64,000 nt of DNA, from contig OY763490.2 of NCBI GenBank assembly GCA_963667505.2, positions 3,038,001 to 3,102,000 on the forward strand, read 5' to 3'. Positions within the stretch are counted from its first letter, which is position 1. Each line of letters begins with the position of its first letter. Position numbers and translations under genes: made by a program. This DNA comes from Aldehydirespirator sp963667505 (GTDB taxonomy: Bacteria; Actinomycetota; Acidimicrobiia; Acidimicrobiales; Aldehydirespiratoraceae). The notes under the pieces are model-generated. The model did not search any database, was not told the origin of the DNA, and saw nothing but the letters and a program-made list of their open reading frames with translations. This document shows positions 15,992 to 24,356 of the stretch, piece after piece.

Positions 15992-17257
15992 TCAGCCGTG
16001 GCCGTCGTCGTCGACCTGGGTGGCGGCGATGATCCAGCCTGCGGGCCGCTGGCCCAGACCCGAAAGGTAGACGACCAGGTCATCGATCTGCTGCTCGCTC
16101 AGGTCGAGGTCGGGCATTCCCCGGTACTGCTCGCCGGGCTTCGTGTAGTTGGCCTTCAACGCGCCCGGGTTGCGCAGCCAGGCCTCCAGGTCGGTGCGGT
16201 TGAGGGTGCCGTCGGCGTTGTAGGTGTCGAGGATTCCGCCCGCGAACGTGGTGCGGGTGGCGAAATGGGTGAGGTTGGGCGCCGCGCCCGACGCCTGGTC
16301 GGCGCCGACCTCGGCGTAGGTCTCGTCGTTGAGGCCCTCCACGAGATGGCAGGAGGTGCAGATGCCCGAGAAGACCTCCATTCCGGCGAGCGCGACGGGA
16401 TCGGTGGGCACGGCCGCGTCCTGCGTGGTGCGATCGATCCAGGCCTGGAACTCGGCCGGTGCCAGCGCCACGACCTGCATGCGCATCCGCGAGTGGGAAA
16501 GACCGCAGAACTCGGTGCACTGCCCGAAGTAGAAGCCCGGGTCGGAGGCTTCGACCTTCCAGGGAGTGAACTTGTTGGGTACCGCGTCGCGCTTGCCGTT
16601 CAGCGCCGGGATCCAGAACGAGTGGATCACGTCCCGCGAGGTGACGATCAACTCGATCTCCTCGCCGGTGGGGATCACCATCTGGCCCGAGGTGACGATG
16701 TCGGCCGGCGGGAGCGCCTTGGCGTCGCCCATCTCTCTCAGGGCGGCCAGATCGACCTGGTCGGAGAAGTAGTAGCGGAACTCCCACCACCACTGGTTGC
16801 CGACCACCACCACCGTCGGCTCCCACATGACGGTGCCGCCGTCGACGGCCACTTCGGTGGCGTTGGCCTCGGTTCCGTCGACGGTGGGCAGCGCCAGCAC
16901 CATGATGACCGCCACCGCGGTCATGGTCAGCAGGAAGCCCACGGTCCAACCGACTTCGAGCGGGACGTGCCCGTGGGTCTGGGAGGGCCACTCGTCGTCG
17001 CCCTCGTAGCTCTTGACCCGGTTGCGCCAAATCAGCCAGACCATGGCCACCGTGATCCCCACCATCACGACGGCCGCGATCCAGAACACCGGCAGCACGG
17101 CCCGGGCGTGGAGTTCCTCGGCGATGGGCCCCTGGGGAGCGAAGGTGTCGAGCTCGGCGTCGGAGGCGCAGCCGGTGAGCGCCGCGCCAGCGGCCAGCGC
17201 CAGCGACCCGGCGACCCGGCCCCTGAGCCGGCGACGACGCTGACGGGCGTCACTCAC
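15992..17257 (-). CDS. ctaC: cytochrome c oxidase subunit II with fused cytochrome c
   Basis: A 421-residue subunit II. An Arg-rich N-terminus and LTGC lipobox (Cys30) indicate a lipoprotein signal; two membrane hairpin helices follow (about 53-75 and 105-125). The cupredoxin domain has the aromatic NQWWWEFRYYF electron-entry patch and the CuA ligands in GQCTEFCGLSHSRM (C-x3-C-x3-H-x2-M). The C-terminal about 110 residues are a class I cytochrome c domain with CTSCH and a distal GMP methionine region, which defines the caa3 type that accepts electrons from cytochrome c or directly from the bc complex. Its start overlaps the preceding gene by 8 nt. Confidence 0.95.
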   Translation of the reverse strand: MSDARQRRRRLRGRVAGSLALAAGAALTGCASDAELDTFAPQGPIAEELHARAVLPVFWIAAVVMVGITVAMVWLIWRNRVKSYEGDDEWPSQTHGHVPLEVGWTVGFLLTMTAVAVIMVLALPTVDGTEANATEVAVDGGTVMWEPTVVVVGNQWWWEFRYYFSDQVDLAALREMGDAKALPPADIVTSGQMVIPTGEEIELIVTSRDVIHSFWIPALNGKRDAVPNKFTPWKVEASDPGFYFGQCTEFCGLSHSRMRMQVVALAPAEFQAWIDRTTQDAAVPTDPVALAGMEVFSGICTSCHLVEGLNDETYAEVGADQASGAAPNLTHFATRTTFAGGILDTYNADGTLNRTDLEAWLRNPGALKANYTKPGEQYRGMPDLDLSEQQIDDLVVYLSGLGQRPAGWIIAATQVDDDGHG

Positions 17258-18047
17258 TGTGCTCGCCTCCCGCCGGCTCGCTCGACTCCTCGTGGGTCTC
17301 GTGCCCGTGATGCTCGAAGTCGCGCTCGCCGGCCACGGCTGCCAGCACGCCTCCCAGCAGAAGGGCCAGGGCGCCCAGCGGGCCGAGTATACGGACCATC
17401 CGGCGGCCCAGTCCCGGCCGGTTGACGTACACGACCGCTCCCGCGAGGATCACCGCGGACACCACGGCGGCCACCACCACCGCTCCCAGCTTGGAGACGG
17501 TGAGCAGGATCCGCGACGCGGCCAGCACGATCACGCCGATGGAGAGCGCGCCGATCACCGGTATCTCGATGGGCGCCATTATCCGGTTGCGAAGCTCGCG
17601 GTTGGCGGAGGGATCGCCGGTCGCCCGATCGGCCCAGGCATCCATCGTCCACTCCACCAGCGCCAAGCCGATCAACGCCAGGCCCAGCATGAACACCATC
17701 TGGTGCAGGACCAGTCCCACCACCGCGGCACCGGCGCCGAAGGACGCGACGACGGGCCAGAAGCCGCCGGTCACCTCCCGGTCGGCAGCCACTTCGTCAA
17801 CCCCCAGCAGACTGGCCTGCGCCTCGGCGTCGGCGTCGCGGAACGAAACCAGCACGAGGCTCACCGCGAGCGAGGCCGTGGACAGCGCCACCAGCACGCC
17901 GTAGCCGATGTGGTCGCCGACGCCGCCCTTCCAGCCCAGTGAGATCGGTCCGACCACGTCGCCGCCGGTCGCGTATCCGTAGACCACCGCGGCCGCGGTG
18001 AAGGCGGCGAACAGTCCGAAGAACAGCTTGAAGCCGGTGGTGAACAC
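17250..18047 (-). CDS. CtaF (actinobacterial subunit IV)-like membrane protein
   Basis: A 265-residue membrane protein with about seven hydrophobic segments. The first about 150 residues follow the plan of the actinobacterial aa3 oxidase subunit IV (two helices, a loop, a GFWPVVASFGAGAAVVGL segment like the conserved SWWP region, another helix); the remaining about 110 residues add three helices and a His/Glu-rich tail, which the classical subunit lacks. The identification is tentative. GTG 18047 is chosen because the frame upstream codes only shadow sequence of the neighbouring gene. It ends 8 nt inside ctaC and starts 10 nt after the subunit-III-like gene, so it is embedded in the operon. 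Confidence 0.5.
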   Translation of the reverse strand: MFTTGFKLFFGLFAAFTAAAVVYGYATGGDVVGPISLGWKGGVGDHIGYGVLVALSTASLAVSLVLVSFRDADAEAQASLLGVDEVAADREVTGGFWPVVASFGAGAAVVGLVLHQMVFMLGLALIGLALVEWTMDAWADRATGDPSANRELRNRIMAPIEIPVIGALSIGVIVLAASRILLTVSKLGAVVVAAVVSAVILAGAVVYVNRPGLGRRMVRILGPLGALALLLGGVLAAVAGERDFEHHGHETHEESSEPAGGEHSE

Positions 18048-18057
18048 TCTCGAAGCC

Positions 18058-18642
18058 CTACTTGGTGATGAACACGACGTACCAGACCAGGAAGTAGCAC
18101 AGAACGCAGGTGTGCCAGAAGATGGCCGCGCCCTGCACGGCGTGGGCCAGGTTGCGCCCGAACGGGCCCACCAGGGCCCTGATGGTGACAACCGCCATGA
18201 TCGCCATGGCCGCGATGAGCATGGCGATGAACGAGCCGGTCACCGAGTAGAAGAGCAGTTGGGCGCGGCCCCCGTCGATGGCGAACGCGGTGTCCTGGTA
18301 GACGAACCAGAACTGGTTGATCACCGCGGCCCCGAACATCAGTGTCACGCCCAGCGCGATGAAGCCGTGGGGCCGGTCGTGAGCCTGGGCAGCCTGGACC
18401 GCCCACTGCACGGTGACCATGGACAGGACCAGCGTCATCATCATCATCCCGGCCGGGCCGAGCTCGACGGTGCCCTCCGGGAACCACTCCTCGCCGGCGG
18501 TCCGGGCCTGCTGGCGCTGCTGCACATAGAGGGTGATTAGGGCGGCGAAACCCATGAAGGCGGCCGCGGTGCCCAGCAGGGCGCCGACCACGACCGTGCG
18601 GGGGCGTGACGCCTCCGGCGCGGGGAGCGCGGCGGTTCTCAC
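18058..18642 (-). CDS. degenerate cytochrome oxidase subunit III-like protein
   Basis: A 194-residue protein with five hydrophobic segments and the subunit III plan: LITLYVQQRQ after the first helix (compare TYLLYKTRG in CtaE), MMMMTLVLSMVTVQWAVQAA, a QFWFVYQDT loop, SVTGSFIAMLIAAMAI where CtaE has the TGFHGVH histidine block, and a final IFWHTCVLCYFLVWYVVFITK like YWHFVDIVW. The central histidines and the WHFVD aspartate are lost. GTG 18642 overlaps the stop of the upstream gene (GTGA), so its translation is coupled to the histidine-less subunit I homologue; the two may form a non-catalytic complex. Function unknown. Confidence 0.6.
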   Translation of the reverse strand: MRTAALPAPEASRPRTVVVGALLGTAAAFMGFAALITLYVQQRQQARTAGEEWFPEGTVELGPAGMMMMTLVLSMVTVQWAVQAAQAHDRPHGFIALGVTLMFGAAVINQFWFVYQDTAFAIDGGRAQLLFYSVTGSFIAMLIAAMAIMAVVTIRALVGPFGRNLAHAVQGAAIFWHTCVLCYFLVWYVVFITK

Positions 18643-20210
18643 GCCTCCACTCCTTCTGCGTCTGCCTCCGCGTCGAGCGGCGCGCCGAAGACCGAGGATC
18701 TGAGCGCGGAGGCGGCCACCCCGAGCACGGCGAACAGACCGAGCATCACGAGAATCGATCCGGCGAAGGTCGCGGTGTCGAGCAGGCGGTCGAGGCTGCC
18801 TGCCTCCGCGGCGCGCGCCGGCAGGTCGGCCCTGCCGCGGAACCCCGAGATCAGGTCGGGCATCGCCAGAAGAACGCCGCCCACCAGCAGCAGGGCCACC
18901 GTCGCCCGGCCCGGAGTCTCCCGCAGAGCGCCCCCGGCCAGCGACGGCGCCCAGTGCCACAGAGCGGCCACGGCCGCGGCCAGCGTGGCCGCGGTCACAG
19001 CGTTGAACACTGCCGAGTCGGCGGTGGTCTCCATCAGACCGAACGGTTCGATGACACGCAGAGCACCCTTCCCGGCGGCGCCGGCCAGAAGCACCAGACC
19101 GGCGACTGCCCCCAGGACGCGGGTGGACGAGAGCTGCTCGGGAGTCTTGGATCCCCGGAAAACGAGCTCGCCCACCGCGCCGAGCGTCGCCACCACCGGC
19201 ACGATGACGACGAGGCCCACCGCCACGTACACCAGGCCGTCGCGGTGGTCGCTGGGCGCGGTGAAGTAGTCCTGGCTCCAGCCGCCCACCGCCAGCAGGC
19301 CGAACAAGCCGGCCGCGATCGCCGCGGCCTCGGGGAGGGCGGACTTGGCGCCGGTGGCGCGGCCGACGGCGTCGACGGCGATGCCCAGCACCGGAACGGC
19401 CATGGCGTAGACGGCAGGCTGCTCGACCAGCCAGTCGAGCTGCAGCCATATGTCGGGCCCCTGCGCCCGGCCGAAGGCGACGGCGGGTCGGCCCCGCAGA
19501 TCGGCGTAGACCAGCACGATGTTGGCGACCGCGACGGGCAGGGTCAGCAGCCACACGGTCGAGGCCACCAGCATCGACCAGGCGAAGGCGGGAACCTCCA
19601 GCAGTCTCATCCCGGCGGCCCGCGACGAGATGATGGTTGTGGCAACGGTGAGGGCGCCGACCAGCAGCGAGAAGATCACCATGGCGGTGCCCAACAGCGT
19701 GAGCGCGATGGCGTCGCTCTCCCGGGCGGTCACGCCGTCGAGCGCGCCCCAGCCGCCGTCTGCCATGACCGAAGCGACCATGATTACGGCCCCGATCAAC
19801 CACGACCAGAACGAGGCCAGCGCGGCCCGGGGGAAGGCCAGGTTGGCCGCGCCGATCTGAGAAGGCACCACCGTCATGGCCACGCCGAGCAGCAGCGGCA
19901 TCGCCACCAGCAGCACGAAGGACGCCCGATAGAGGGTCCACATTCTGAAATACGAGTTGAGCCCGCCGAACACATCGGTCGGCGACGACCTGTCCAGGCG
20001 CTCGAGGGCCAGCAGCACACCGATCACGGCGGTCCCGGCCCCGAACAGCAGCGAGACGCCGACGAACAGCCGGCCCACCACCGAGGAGTCCGCAGTCGTG
20101 ACCGGCCGGGCCAGGCCCTCGACGGGCGACGCCGCCCCGACGGTGCCGGCCGGGGAGGCCGTTCCTGCGGCGGCGTCCGTCTCCGTGGTCGGGGAGTCGG
20201 TCAGCGTCAT
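18639..20210 (-). CDS. histidine-less cytochrome oxidase subunit I homologue
   Basis: A 523-residue, roughly twelve-helix protein clearly related to CtaD: SQIGAANLAFPRAALASFWSWLIGA aligns with LQIGARDVAFPRLNALSFWIWLSGA, and SRAAGMRLLEVPAFAW with MRAPGMTLMRMPVLTW. Every metal ligand is gone. Aligned with CtaD, H94 becomes Tyr94, the GHPEVY motif becomes EQPAVY (CuB His to Gln, D-channel Glu to Ala, Tyr kept), the HH pair becomes QD, and both histidines of AHFHY are absent. It therefore cannot bind haem a, a3 or CuB as in oxidases. The frame is intact and its end overlaps the next gene, so it is a maintained protein rather than a pseudogene. A role as assembly, anchoring or quinone/lipid-binding subunit is speculation. 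Confidence 0.8.
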   Translation of the reverse strand: MTLTDSPTTETDAAAGTASPAGTVGAASPVEGLARPVTTADSSVVGRLFVGVSLLFGAGTAVIGVLLALERLDRSSPTDVFGGLNSYFRMWTLYRASFVLLVAMPLLLGVAMTVVPSQIGAANLAFPRAALASFWSWLIGAVIMVASVMADGGWGALDGVTARESDAIALTLLGTAMVIFSLLVGALTVATTIISSRAAGMRLLEVPAFAWSMLVASTVWLLTLPVAVANIVLVYADLRGRPAVAFGRAQGPDIWLQLDWLVEQPAVYAMAVPVLGIAVDAVGRATGAKSALPEAAAIAAGLFGLLAVGGWSQDYFTAPSDHRDGLVYVAVGLVVIVPVVATLGAVGELVFRGSKTPEQLSSTRVLGAVAGLVLLAGAAGKGALRVIEPFGLMETTADSAVFNAVTAATLAAAVAALWHWAPSLAGGALRETPGRATVALLLVGGVLLAMPDLISGFRGRADLPARAAEAGSLDRLLDTATFAGSILVMLGLFAVLGVAASALRSSVFGAPLDAEADAEGVEA

Positions 20211-20352
20211 CGGGAGGCGATGCTACACAGTGGGGAGTAGCCCACCGACAACCGAAGACCGGGGCGCGTCGCCGTTCTTGCAGGCCGTCGGGGTCCCCAT
20301 CGACCGTCGCGGCCGGCGCGGCCCGTCGCCGCCGGCACCGGTGCTCGCGTTC

Positions 20353-21261
20353 TCACAGGCCGTTGCGGACCAGCACATCCGCGGCGACCGCGCCGAACAG
20401 CACCACGACATAGGCGTTGGACCAGCCGAAGAGCCGCATCGACCGGGCCGGGTCCGGGCGGCGCAGCACACCGAGGGCCAGGCCGAAGAAGCCGGCGCCA
20501 CCGACGACGGCCGCAACCGCGTACAGGACGCCCATCGACGCGACGGGCACCAGGGCAAGGGTCAGAGCCCACAGGACCAGCGTGTACGCGACGATCCGAC
20601 GCGCGGTGGCCCGCAGCCCGGCCACCGCCGGGAGCATGGGCACCTCTGCTGCCTGGTAGTCGCTGCGATAGCGGATGGCAAGGGCCCAGAAGTGCGGAGG
20701 CGTCCAGTAGAAGATCACCGCGAAGAGCACCATCGGAGCCCAGTCGAGCGAGCCGGTGACCGCGGCCCAGCCCACGAGGGTCGGCACCGCTCCGGCCGCC
20801 CCGCCGATCACGATGTTGCGGATGGAAGTCCGCTTGAGCCACAGCGAATAGACGAACACGTAGAACAGGGCGGCCGCCGCGGCCAGCGCGGCCGACAGCA
20901 GATTCACGAAGGCCCACAGCCATGCGAACGATCCGACGGTGAGCGCCGTCGCGAACGCGACGGCCTCGGCCGGACGGACCGCTCCGGTGACCAGCGGGCG
21001 GTTGCGGGTCCTGTGCATGAGCCGATCTATGTCGCGGTCGACGTACATGTTGAGGGCATTGGCCCCGCCCGCGGCCATCGCGCCTCCTGCGACGGTGGCC
21101 GCCATGAGCCACAGCGACGGAAGACCGTTCTCGGCCAGGATCATCGAGGGAACGGTGGTGACCAGCAGCAGCTCGATTATCCGCGGCTTCGTCAGCGCCA
21201 CGAAGGCCGCGGCTCGGGCTCGCCGCGAGGCGCGCAGGTCTCCGGTCACGGTTCCGGCCAC
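20353..21261 (-). CDS. ctaB: protohaem IX farnesyltransferase (haem O synthase)
   Basis: A UbiA-superfamily prenyltransferase that adds a farnesyl group to haem B to make haem O, the precursor of haem A for CtaD. It has 302 residues and about nine membrane helices. The first Mg-pyrophosphate motif is N-MYVDRDID (N-x3-D-x3-D) at about 70-78 followed by HRTRNRPL; the second region is YWTPPHFWALAIRYRSDYQAAEVPM. It heads the oxidase gene string (142 nt before the next gene) and is divergent from ctaA, whose product converts haem O to haem A. Confidence 0.96.
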   Translation of the reverse strand: MAGTVTGDLRASRRARAAAFVALTKPRIIELLLVTTVPSMILAENGLPSLWLMAATVAGGAMAAGGANALNMYVDRDIDRLMHRTRNRPLVTGAVRPAEAVAFATALTVGSFAWLWAFVNLLSAALAAAAALFYVFVYSLWLKRTSIRNIVIGGAAGAVPTLVGWAAVTGSLDWAPMVLFAVIFYWTPPHFWALAIRYRSDYQAAEVPMLPAVAGLRATARRIVAYTLVLWALTLALVPVASMGVLYAVAAVVGGAGFFGLALGVLRRPDPARSMRLFGWSNAYVVVLFGAVAADVLVRNGL

Positions 21262-21345
21262 CTCCGCAGGCTAGGAGGTTGACAGGGCCACAAGACAGCG
21301 CTCATCAGGAATCCGACCGCGCTGACTTGGCCGTACGATCGACCC

Positions 21346-22284
21346 GTGGCACCGGCCGCCTACGCCCGGCTCACGCGGTTCGCCCTGTGGGCGCTCGCCA
21401 CCATCGTGGTGACCGGCGCGGCGGTGCGCCTCACCGGGTCGGGCCTGGGATGCGAGGACTGGCCCACCTGCTCGGAGGACCGGTTCGTGGCCGACCTCGA
21501 GTACCACGCCCTGATGGAGTTCGGGAACCGGCTGTTCACCGGGGTGGTGGCGCTGGCGGTGATCGCGGCCGTGCTGGGCTCGGTGAGGCGCCGTCCCCGC
21601 CGGTCGGACCTGACCGGGCTGTCGCTGGGCCTGGTGGCCGGAGTGCTGGCCCAGGTGGCGCTGGGCGCCCTGCTGGTGAAGACCGAACTCGACCCTCGCT
21701 TCACGATGGGGCACTTCCTGCTGTCGATGGTGCTGTTGTGGAACGCGGCCGTGCTCGACGTGCGGGCCCGGGCCGAGGCTGGCGACGAACCCGGCGACGC
21801 CAGCCGGGTCCACGGCGCCAGCCAGCACGACGGTCCGGCCCGGCTGATGCGGTGGGCTGTGCTGGCAGTGGGAGCGGTGCTGCTGGTGAGCGGAACCCTG
21901 GTCACCGGGGCTGGGCCCCACGCGGGCGACACCCGGGCGGAGCGACTGCCGCTGCTGGTGCGGGAGGTCGCCCGAATCCACAGCATCATCGCACTGACCC
22001 TGCTAGGGATGGTGGTGTGGATCTGGTGGCGGCTGCGGAATGCGGGGTCGGGGGACCGTGCCCGCATGGGCCGGGTGGCGGTGCTGCTGGCCGTGCAGGG
22101 CGTGGTCGGCTACACCCAGTACTTCGCGGGCGTGCCCGTGCTGCTGGTGGGGATCCACGTGGCGCTGGCGTCGGTCGTCTGGATCGAGATCGTCAAGGCC
22201 GCCCACTCGCCCGGGGCTCGGGCAGCGGCTGGTGCGCGGCTCCTGCCGACCGGAGGCACCGAGATGGCCGGCGTCCGACCGTGA
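21346..22284 (+). CDS. ctaA: haem A synthase
   Basis: A membrane enzyme (COX15/CtaA family, 312 aa, eight hydrophobic segments) that oxidises the C8 methyl of haem O to the formyl of haem A. Haem-ligand histidines occur in each half: EYHALMEFGNRL and TMGHFLLS in the first, ARIHSIIA and VGIHVALA in the second. The extracytoplasmic SGLGCEDWPTC carries the cysteine pair typical of the Gram-positive type. GTG 21346; 84 nt separate it from divergent ctaB. Its stop overlaps the clpS GTG start. Confidence 0.93.
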   Translation: MAPAAYARLTRFALWALATIVVTGAAVRLTGSGLGCEDWPTCSEDRFVADLEYHALMEFGNRLFTGVVALAVIAAVLGSVRRRPRRSDLTGLSLGLVAGVLAQVALGALLVKTELDPRFTMGHFLLSMVLLWNAAVLDVRARAEAGDEPGDASRVHGASQHDGPARLMRWAVLAVGAVLLVSGTLVTGAGPHAGDTRAERLPLLVREVARIHSIIALTLLGMVVWIWWRLRNAGSGDRARMGRVAVLLAVQGVVGYTQYFAGVPVLLVGIHVALASVVWIEIVKAAHSPGARAAAGARLLPTGGTEMAGVRP

Positions 22285-22634
22285 CTCCGCTTGCGACGAC
22301 CGCCGAGCCGAGGGCCGCCTCGCCGGTGACCGGCACGCCGCAGGCCGCTTCGCCGGTGACCGCGCCGGTGAAGGACCCGGTCGACGAGACCGACCGGAGG
22401 CCCGACCTGCCGTGGAAGGTGATCGTGCTCGACGACCCCGTCAACCTGATGTCCTATGTCACCTACGTCTTCCGCAAGCTGTTCGGCTACTCGCAGCAGA
22501 AGGCGCACCGCCTGATGATGCAGGTCCACACCGAGGGCAAGGCGGTGGTGGCGTCGGGCCAGCGGGAGAAGGCCGAGTTCGACGTGTACCGGCTCCACGA
22601 GCACGGCCTGTGGGCCATCCTCGAGCAGGACTGA
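22281..22634 (+). CDS. clpS: ATP-dependent Clp protease adaptor
   Basis: ClpS delivers N-degron substrates to ClpAP or ClpCP. The 117-residue protein has a Thr/Ala/Pro-rich tail of about 45 residues, with an imperfect repeat (AASPVTGTP / AASPVTAPV), and then the ClpS core: WKVIVLDDPVNLMSYVTYVF, KLFGYSQQKAHRLMMQVHTEGKAVV and REKAEFDVYRLHEHGLWA. The DDPVN and MMQVHTEG residues form the substrate and ClpA contacts in the family. GTG 22281 overlaps the ctaA stop (GTGA). It is followed by a 12-codon ORF and DUF2017, the usual actinobacterial partner. Confidence 0.95.
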   Translation: MTPLATTAEPRAASPVTGTPQAASPVTAPVKDPVDETDRRPDLPWKVIVLDDPVNLMSYVTYVFRKLFGYSQQKAHRLMMQVHTEGKAVVASGQREKAEFDVYRLHEHGLWAILEQD

Positions 22635-22672
22635 TGGCCGCGACGACAGCCGGCCGCACGGAGCGCCACTGA
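22634..22672 (+). CDS. 12-codon ORF bridging clpS and DUF2017
   Basis: The clpS stop and an ATG share one base (TGATG at 22632-22636); this frame reads 12 codons and ends in a TGA that again shares one base with the ATG of the DUF2017 gene (TGATG at 22670-22674). It is thus precisely fitted between two genes and may act as a translational relay by termination-reinitiation. The peptide (MAATTAGRTERH) has no recognisable function. Confidence 0.4.
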   Translation: MAATTAGRTERH

Positions 22673-23160
22673 TGGGACGCGGGAAGTTCCGGCGCACTGC
22701 CGACGGCATCGTCGTGACGCTGCGACCCGACGAGCGCGCCGGCCTGAGCACGATCCTCGGACAGTTCCGGCAGCTGCTGGTGGAGGGCAAAGGGCCATCG
22801 CTCATTAGGTTCCAGCCGCCGGTGCACATCCACGACCGCAAGGCCTCCGACGAGTTCTGGAGCATGGTCGGCGACACTCTGCTGCGGCATCGTCTGGAAG
22901 CGATCGACATCGTCGAGTCCGGGCTCGGAGGAGCGGCGCTGGACGACGACGGAGTGGCCGCCTGGATGCAGACCCTCAACAGCATGCGCCTCTACTTGGG
23001 GAACACGCTGGAAGTGGGGGCGGCGACGTTTGATCCGCCCGACGCTGGCGACCGACCCCAGGAAGCAGCCAAGTACGTGCTCTACGAGTGGCTGGGCGGC
23101 CTGCTCGACGAGCTGGTGGCGACCGCAGCCGAGAACCTCCCGCCCGGCCACGCCGACTGA
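22672..23160 (+). CDS. DUF2017 family protein
   Basis: A 162-residue protein of the DUF2017 family, found next to clpS in many actinobacteria. It is mostly helical, with a LRPDERAGLSTILGQFRQLL N-terminal helix, an acidic middle and a C-terminal AAKYVLYEWLGGLLDELVATA helix. No catalytic motif is visible; a role in ClpS-dependent proteolysis is inferred only from gene neighbourhood. ATG 22672 overlaps the stop of the bridging ORF. Confidence 0.85.
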   Translation: MGRGKFRRTADGIVVTLRPDERAGLSTILGQFRQLLVEGKGPSLIRFQPPVHIHDRKASDEFWSMVGDTLLRHRLEAIDIVESGLGGAALDDDGVAAWMQTLNSMRLYLGNTLEVGAATFDPPDAGDRPQEAAKYVLYEWLGGLLDELVATAAENLPPGHAD

Positions 23161-23250
23161 CCGCTACTCGCCGGGGTGTTCCTCTGACCGCGTAGAGTCG
23201 GTAATCGGGGACTTCATCGGGGCCGAGAATCCGGCGAGGAGTTTCGAGCA

Positions 23251-24330
23251 GTGCCAGTCCGACGCCAGGCGCCTGTGAACGCTCCGCTGCCTCCGTTCCC
23301 CGAGGGCTGGTACTTCCTGTCCAGCCGCAAGGCCCTCAAGAAGGCCAGGCTCGTCAGGAAGACCTGGATGGGCGCCGACATCGTCGTCTGGTGCGACGAC
23401 GAGGGGCGCGTCTGCGTGGCCGAGGCCTACTGCCCGCACCTGGGTGCCGACCTGGGTCCCGCCGCCGGGGGATCCGTGCGCGACGGCCGGCTGGTCTGCG
23501 CGTTCCACGGCTTCGAGTACGACACCGGCGGCCAGTGCGTGGCCACTCCGTTCGCCCCCGCCCCGCGGGCGGCCCGGCTGCGGGTCTTCGAGACCCGGGA
23601 GATCACCGGCCTGATCTTCGCCTGGTGGGGGATCGGAGGACGGGCGCCGCAATGGCACCTGCCCGCCGAAGAGCCGGACCAGGCCGGCTGGAGCGGCCTT
23701 CACATCTGGACGTCCCGGTTCGCCGGCCATCCCCAGGAGACGACCGAGAACTCGGTGGACCTGGCCCACCTGCGGTTCGTCCACGGCTACGACAGCGTGG
23801 AGCGCCTCGAGCCGTTGGCGGTGGACGGGCCCCGGCTCGACAGCCGCTTCGAGTTCATCAGGACCCGCAGGATCGGCCGGATCGGGGCGGTCAGGCTGAA
23901 TGTGGCCGCCGACACCCTCGTGTGCGGGCTGGGCTACTCGTTCGTGCAGATCCAGGAGCGCTCGATCGGCATGGACTTCCGCCTGTGGATACTGGCGACG
24001 CCCGTCGACGGTACGATGATCGACCTGTCGGTGGTCTCCCAGATGGGCGAGATACGCAGTCCGAGCCGCCGGATCGCCGGGCTGGGGTTCCTCCCGACAA
24101 GGCTGCGCGCCCCGGTCATGAACAGGTTCATAGCCGCCTTCGAGAAGCGGGACGTGCTGCAGGACGTGCCGATCTGGAGCAGCAAGCAGTACCGGTCCCG
24201 CCCCCGCCTGGCCCGCTCCGACGGCGAGATCATGGCCTACCGGGCCTACTGCGCCCAGTTCTATCCCGACCCGGCCGAAGCGGGCGGCGCCGACACCGTC
24301 GTCAACCTGCGGGCGGCCGGCGAAGCGTAG
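23251..24330 (+). CDS. Rieske non-haem iron oxygenase, alpha subunit
   Basis: A 359-residue Rieske oxygenase. The [2Fe-2S] motif is C61-P-H63 and C83-A-F-H86, and the mononuclear iron site is E-N-S-V-D170-L-A-H173-x4-H178. The CPHLGADLG start of the Rieske domain and the short C-terminal catalytic domain resemble the KshA and DAF-36/Neverland (steroid 9-hydroxylase, cholesterol 7-desaturase) group more than ring-hydroxylating dioxygenases; the substrate is an inference. A reductase partner is not nearby. GTG 23251. It is followed by a P450 and an MMPL transporter on the same strand, so the three may be one functional unit. Confidence 0.8.
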   Translation: MPVRRQAPVNAPLPPFPEGWYFLSSRKALKKARLVRKTWMGADIVVWCDDEGRVCVAEAYCPHLGADLGPAAGGSVRDGRLVCAFHGFEYDTGGQCVATPFAPAPRAARLRVFETREITGLIFAWWGIGGRAPQWHLPAEEPDQAGWSGLHIWTSRFAGHPQETTENSVDLAHLRFVHGYDSVERLEPLAVDGPRLDSRFEFIRTRRIGRIGAVRLNVAADTLVCGLGYSFVQIQERSIGMDFRLWILATPVDGTMIDLSVVSQMGEIRSPSRRIAGLGFLPTRLRAPVMNRFIAAFEKRDVLQDVPIWSSKQYRSRPRLARSDGEIMAYRAYCAQFYPDPAEAGGADTVVNLRAAGEA

Positions 24331-24356
24331 AGGAAGCTGGGCTAGGGTTGTGGGCC

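Noticed and set aside
13768..16083. Long minus and plus open frames across ctaD
   Set aside because: Shadow frames of subunit I, without homology and with biased Arg/His composition.
18639..20210. Pseudogene of ctaD
   Set aside because: The frame is uninterrupted, helices and loop motifs are conserved, and the end overlaps the next start, so it is a maintained divergent gene.
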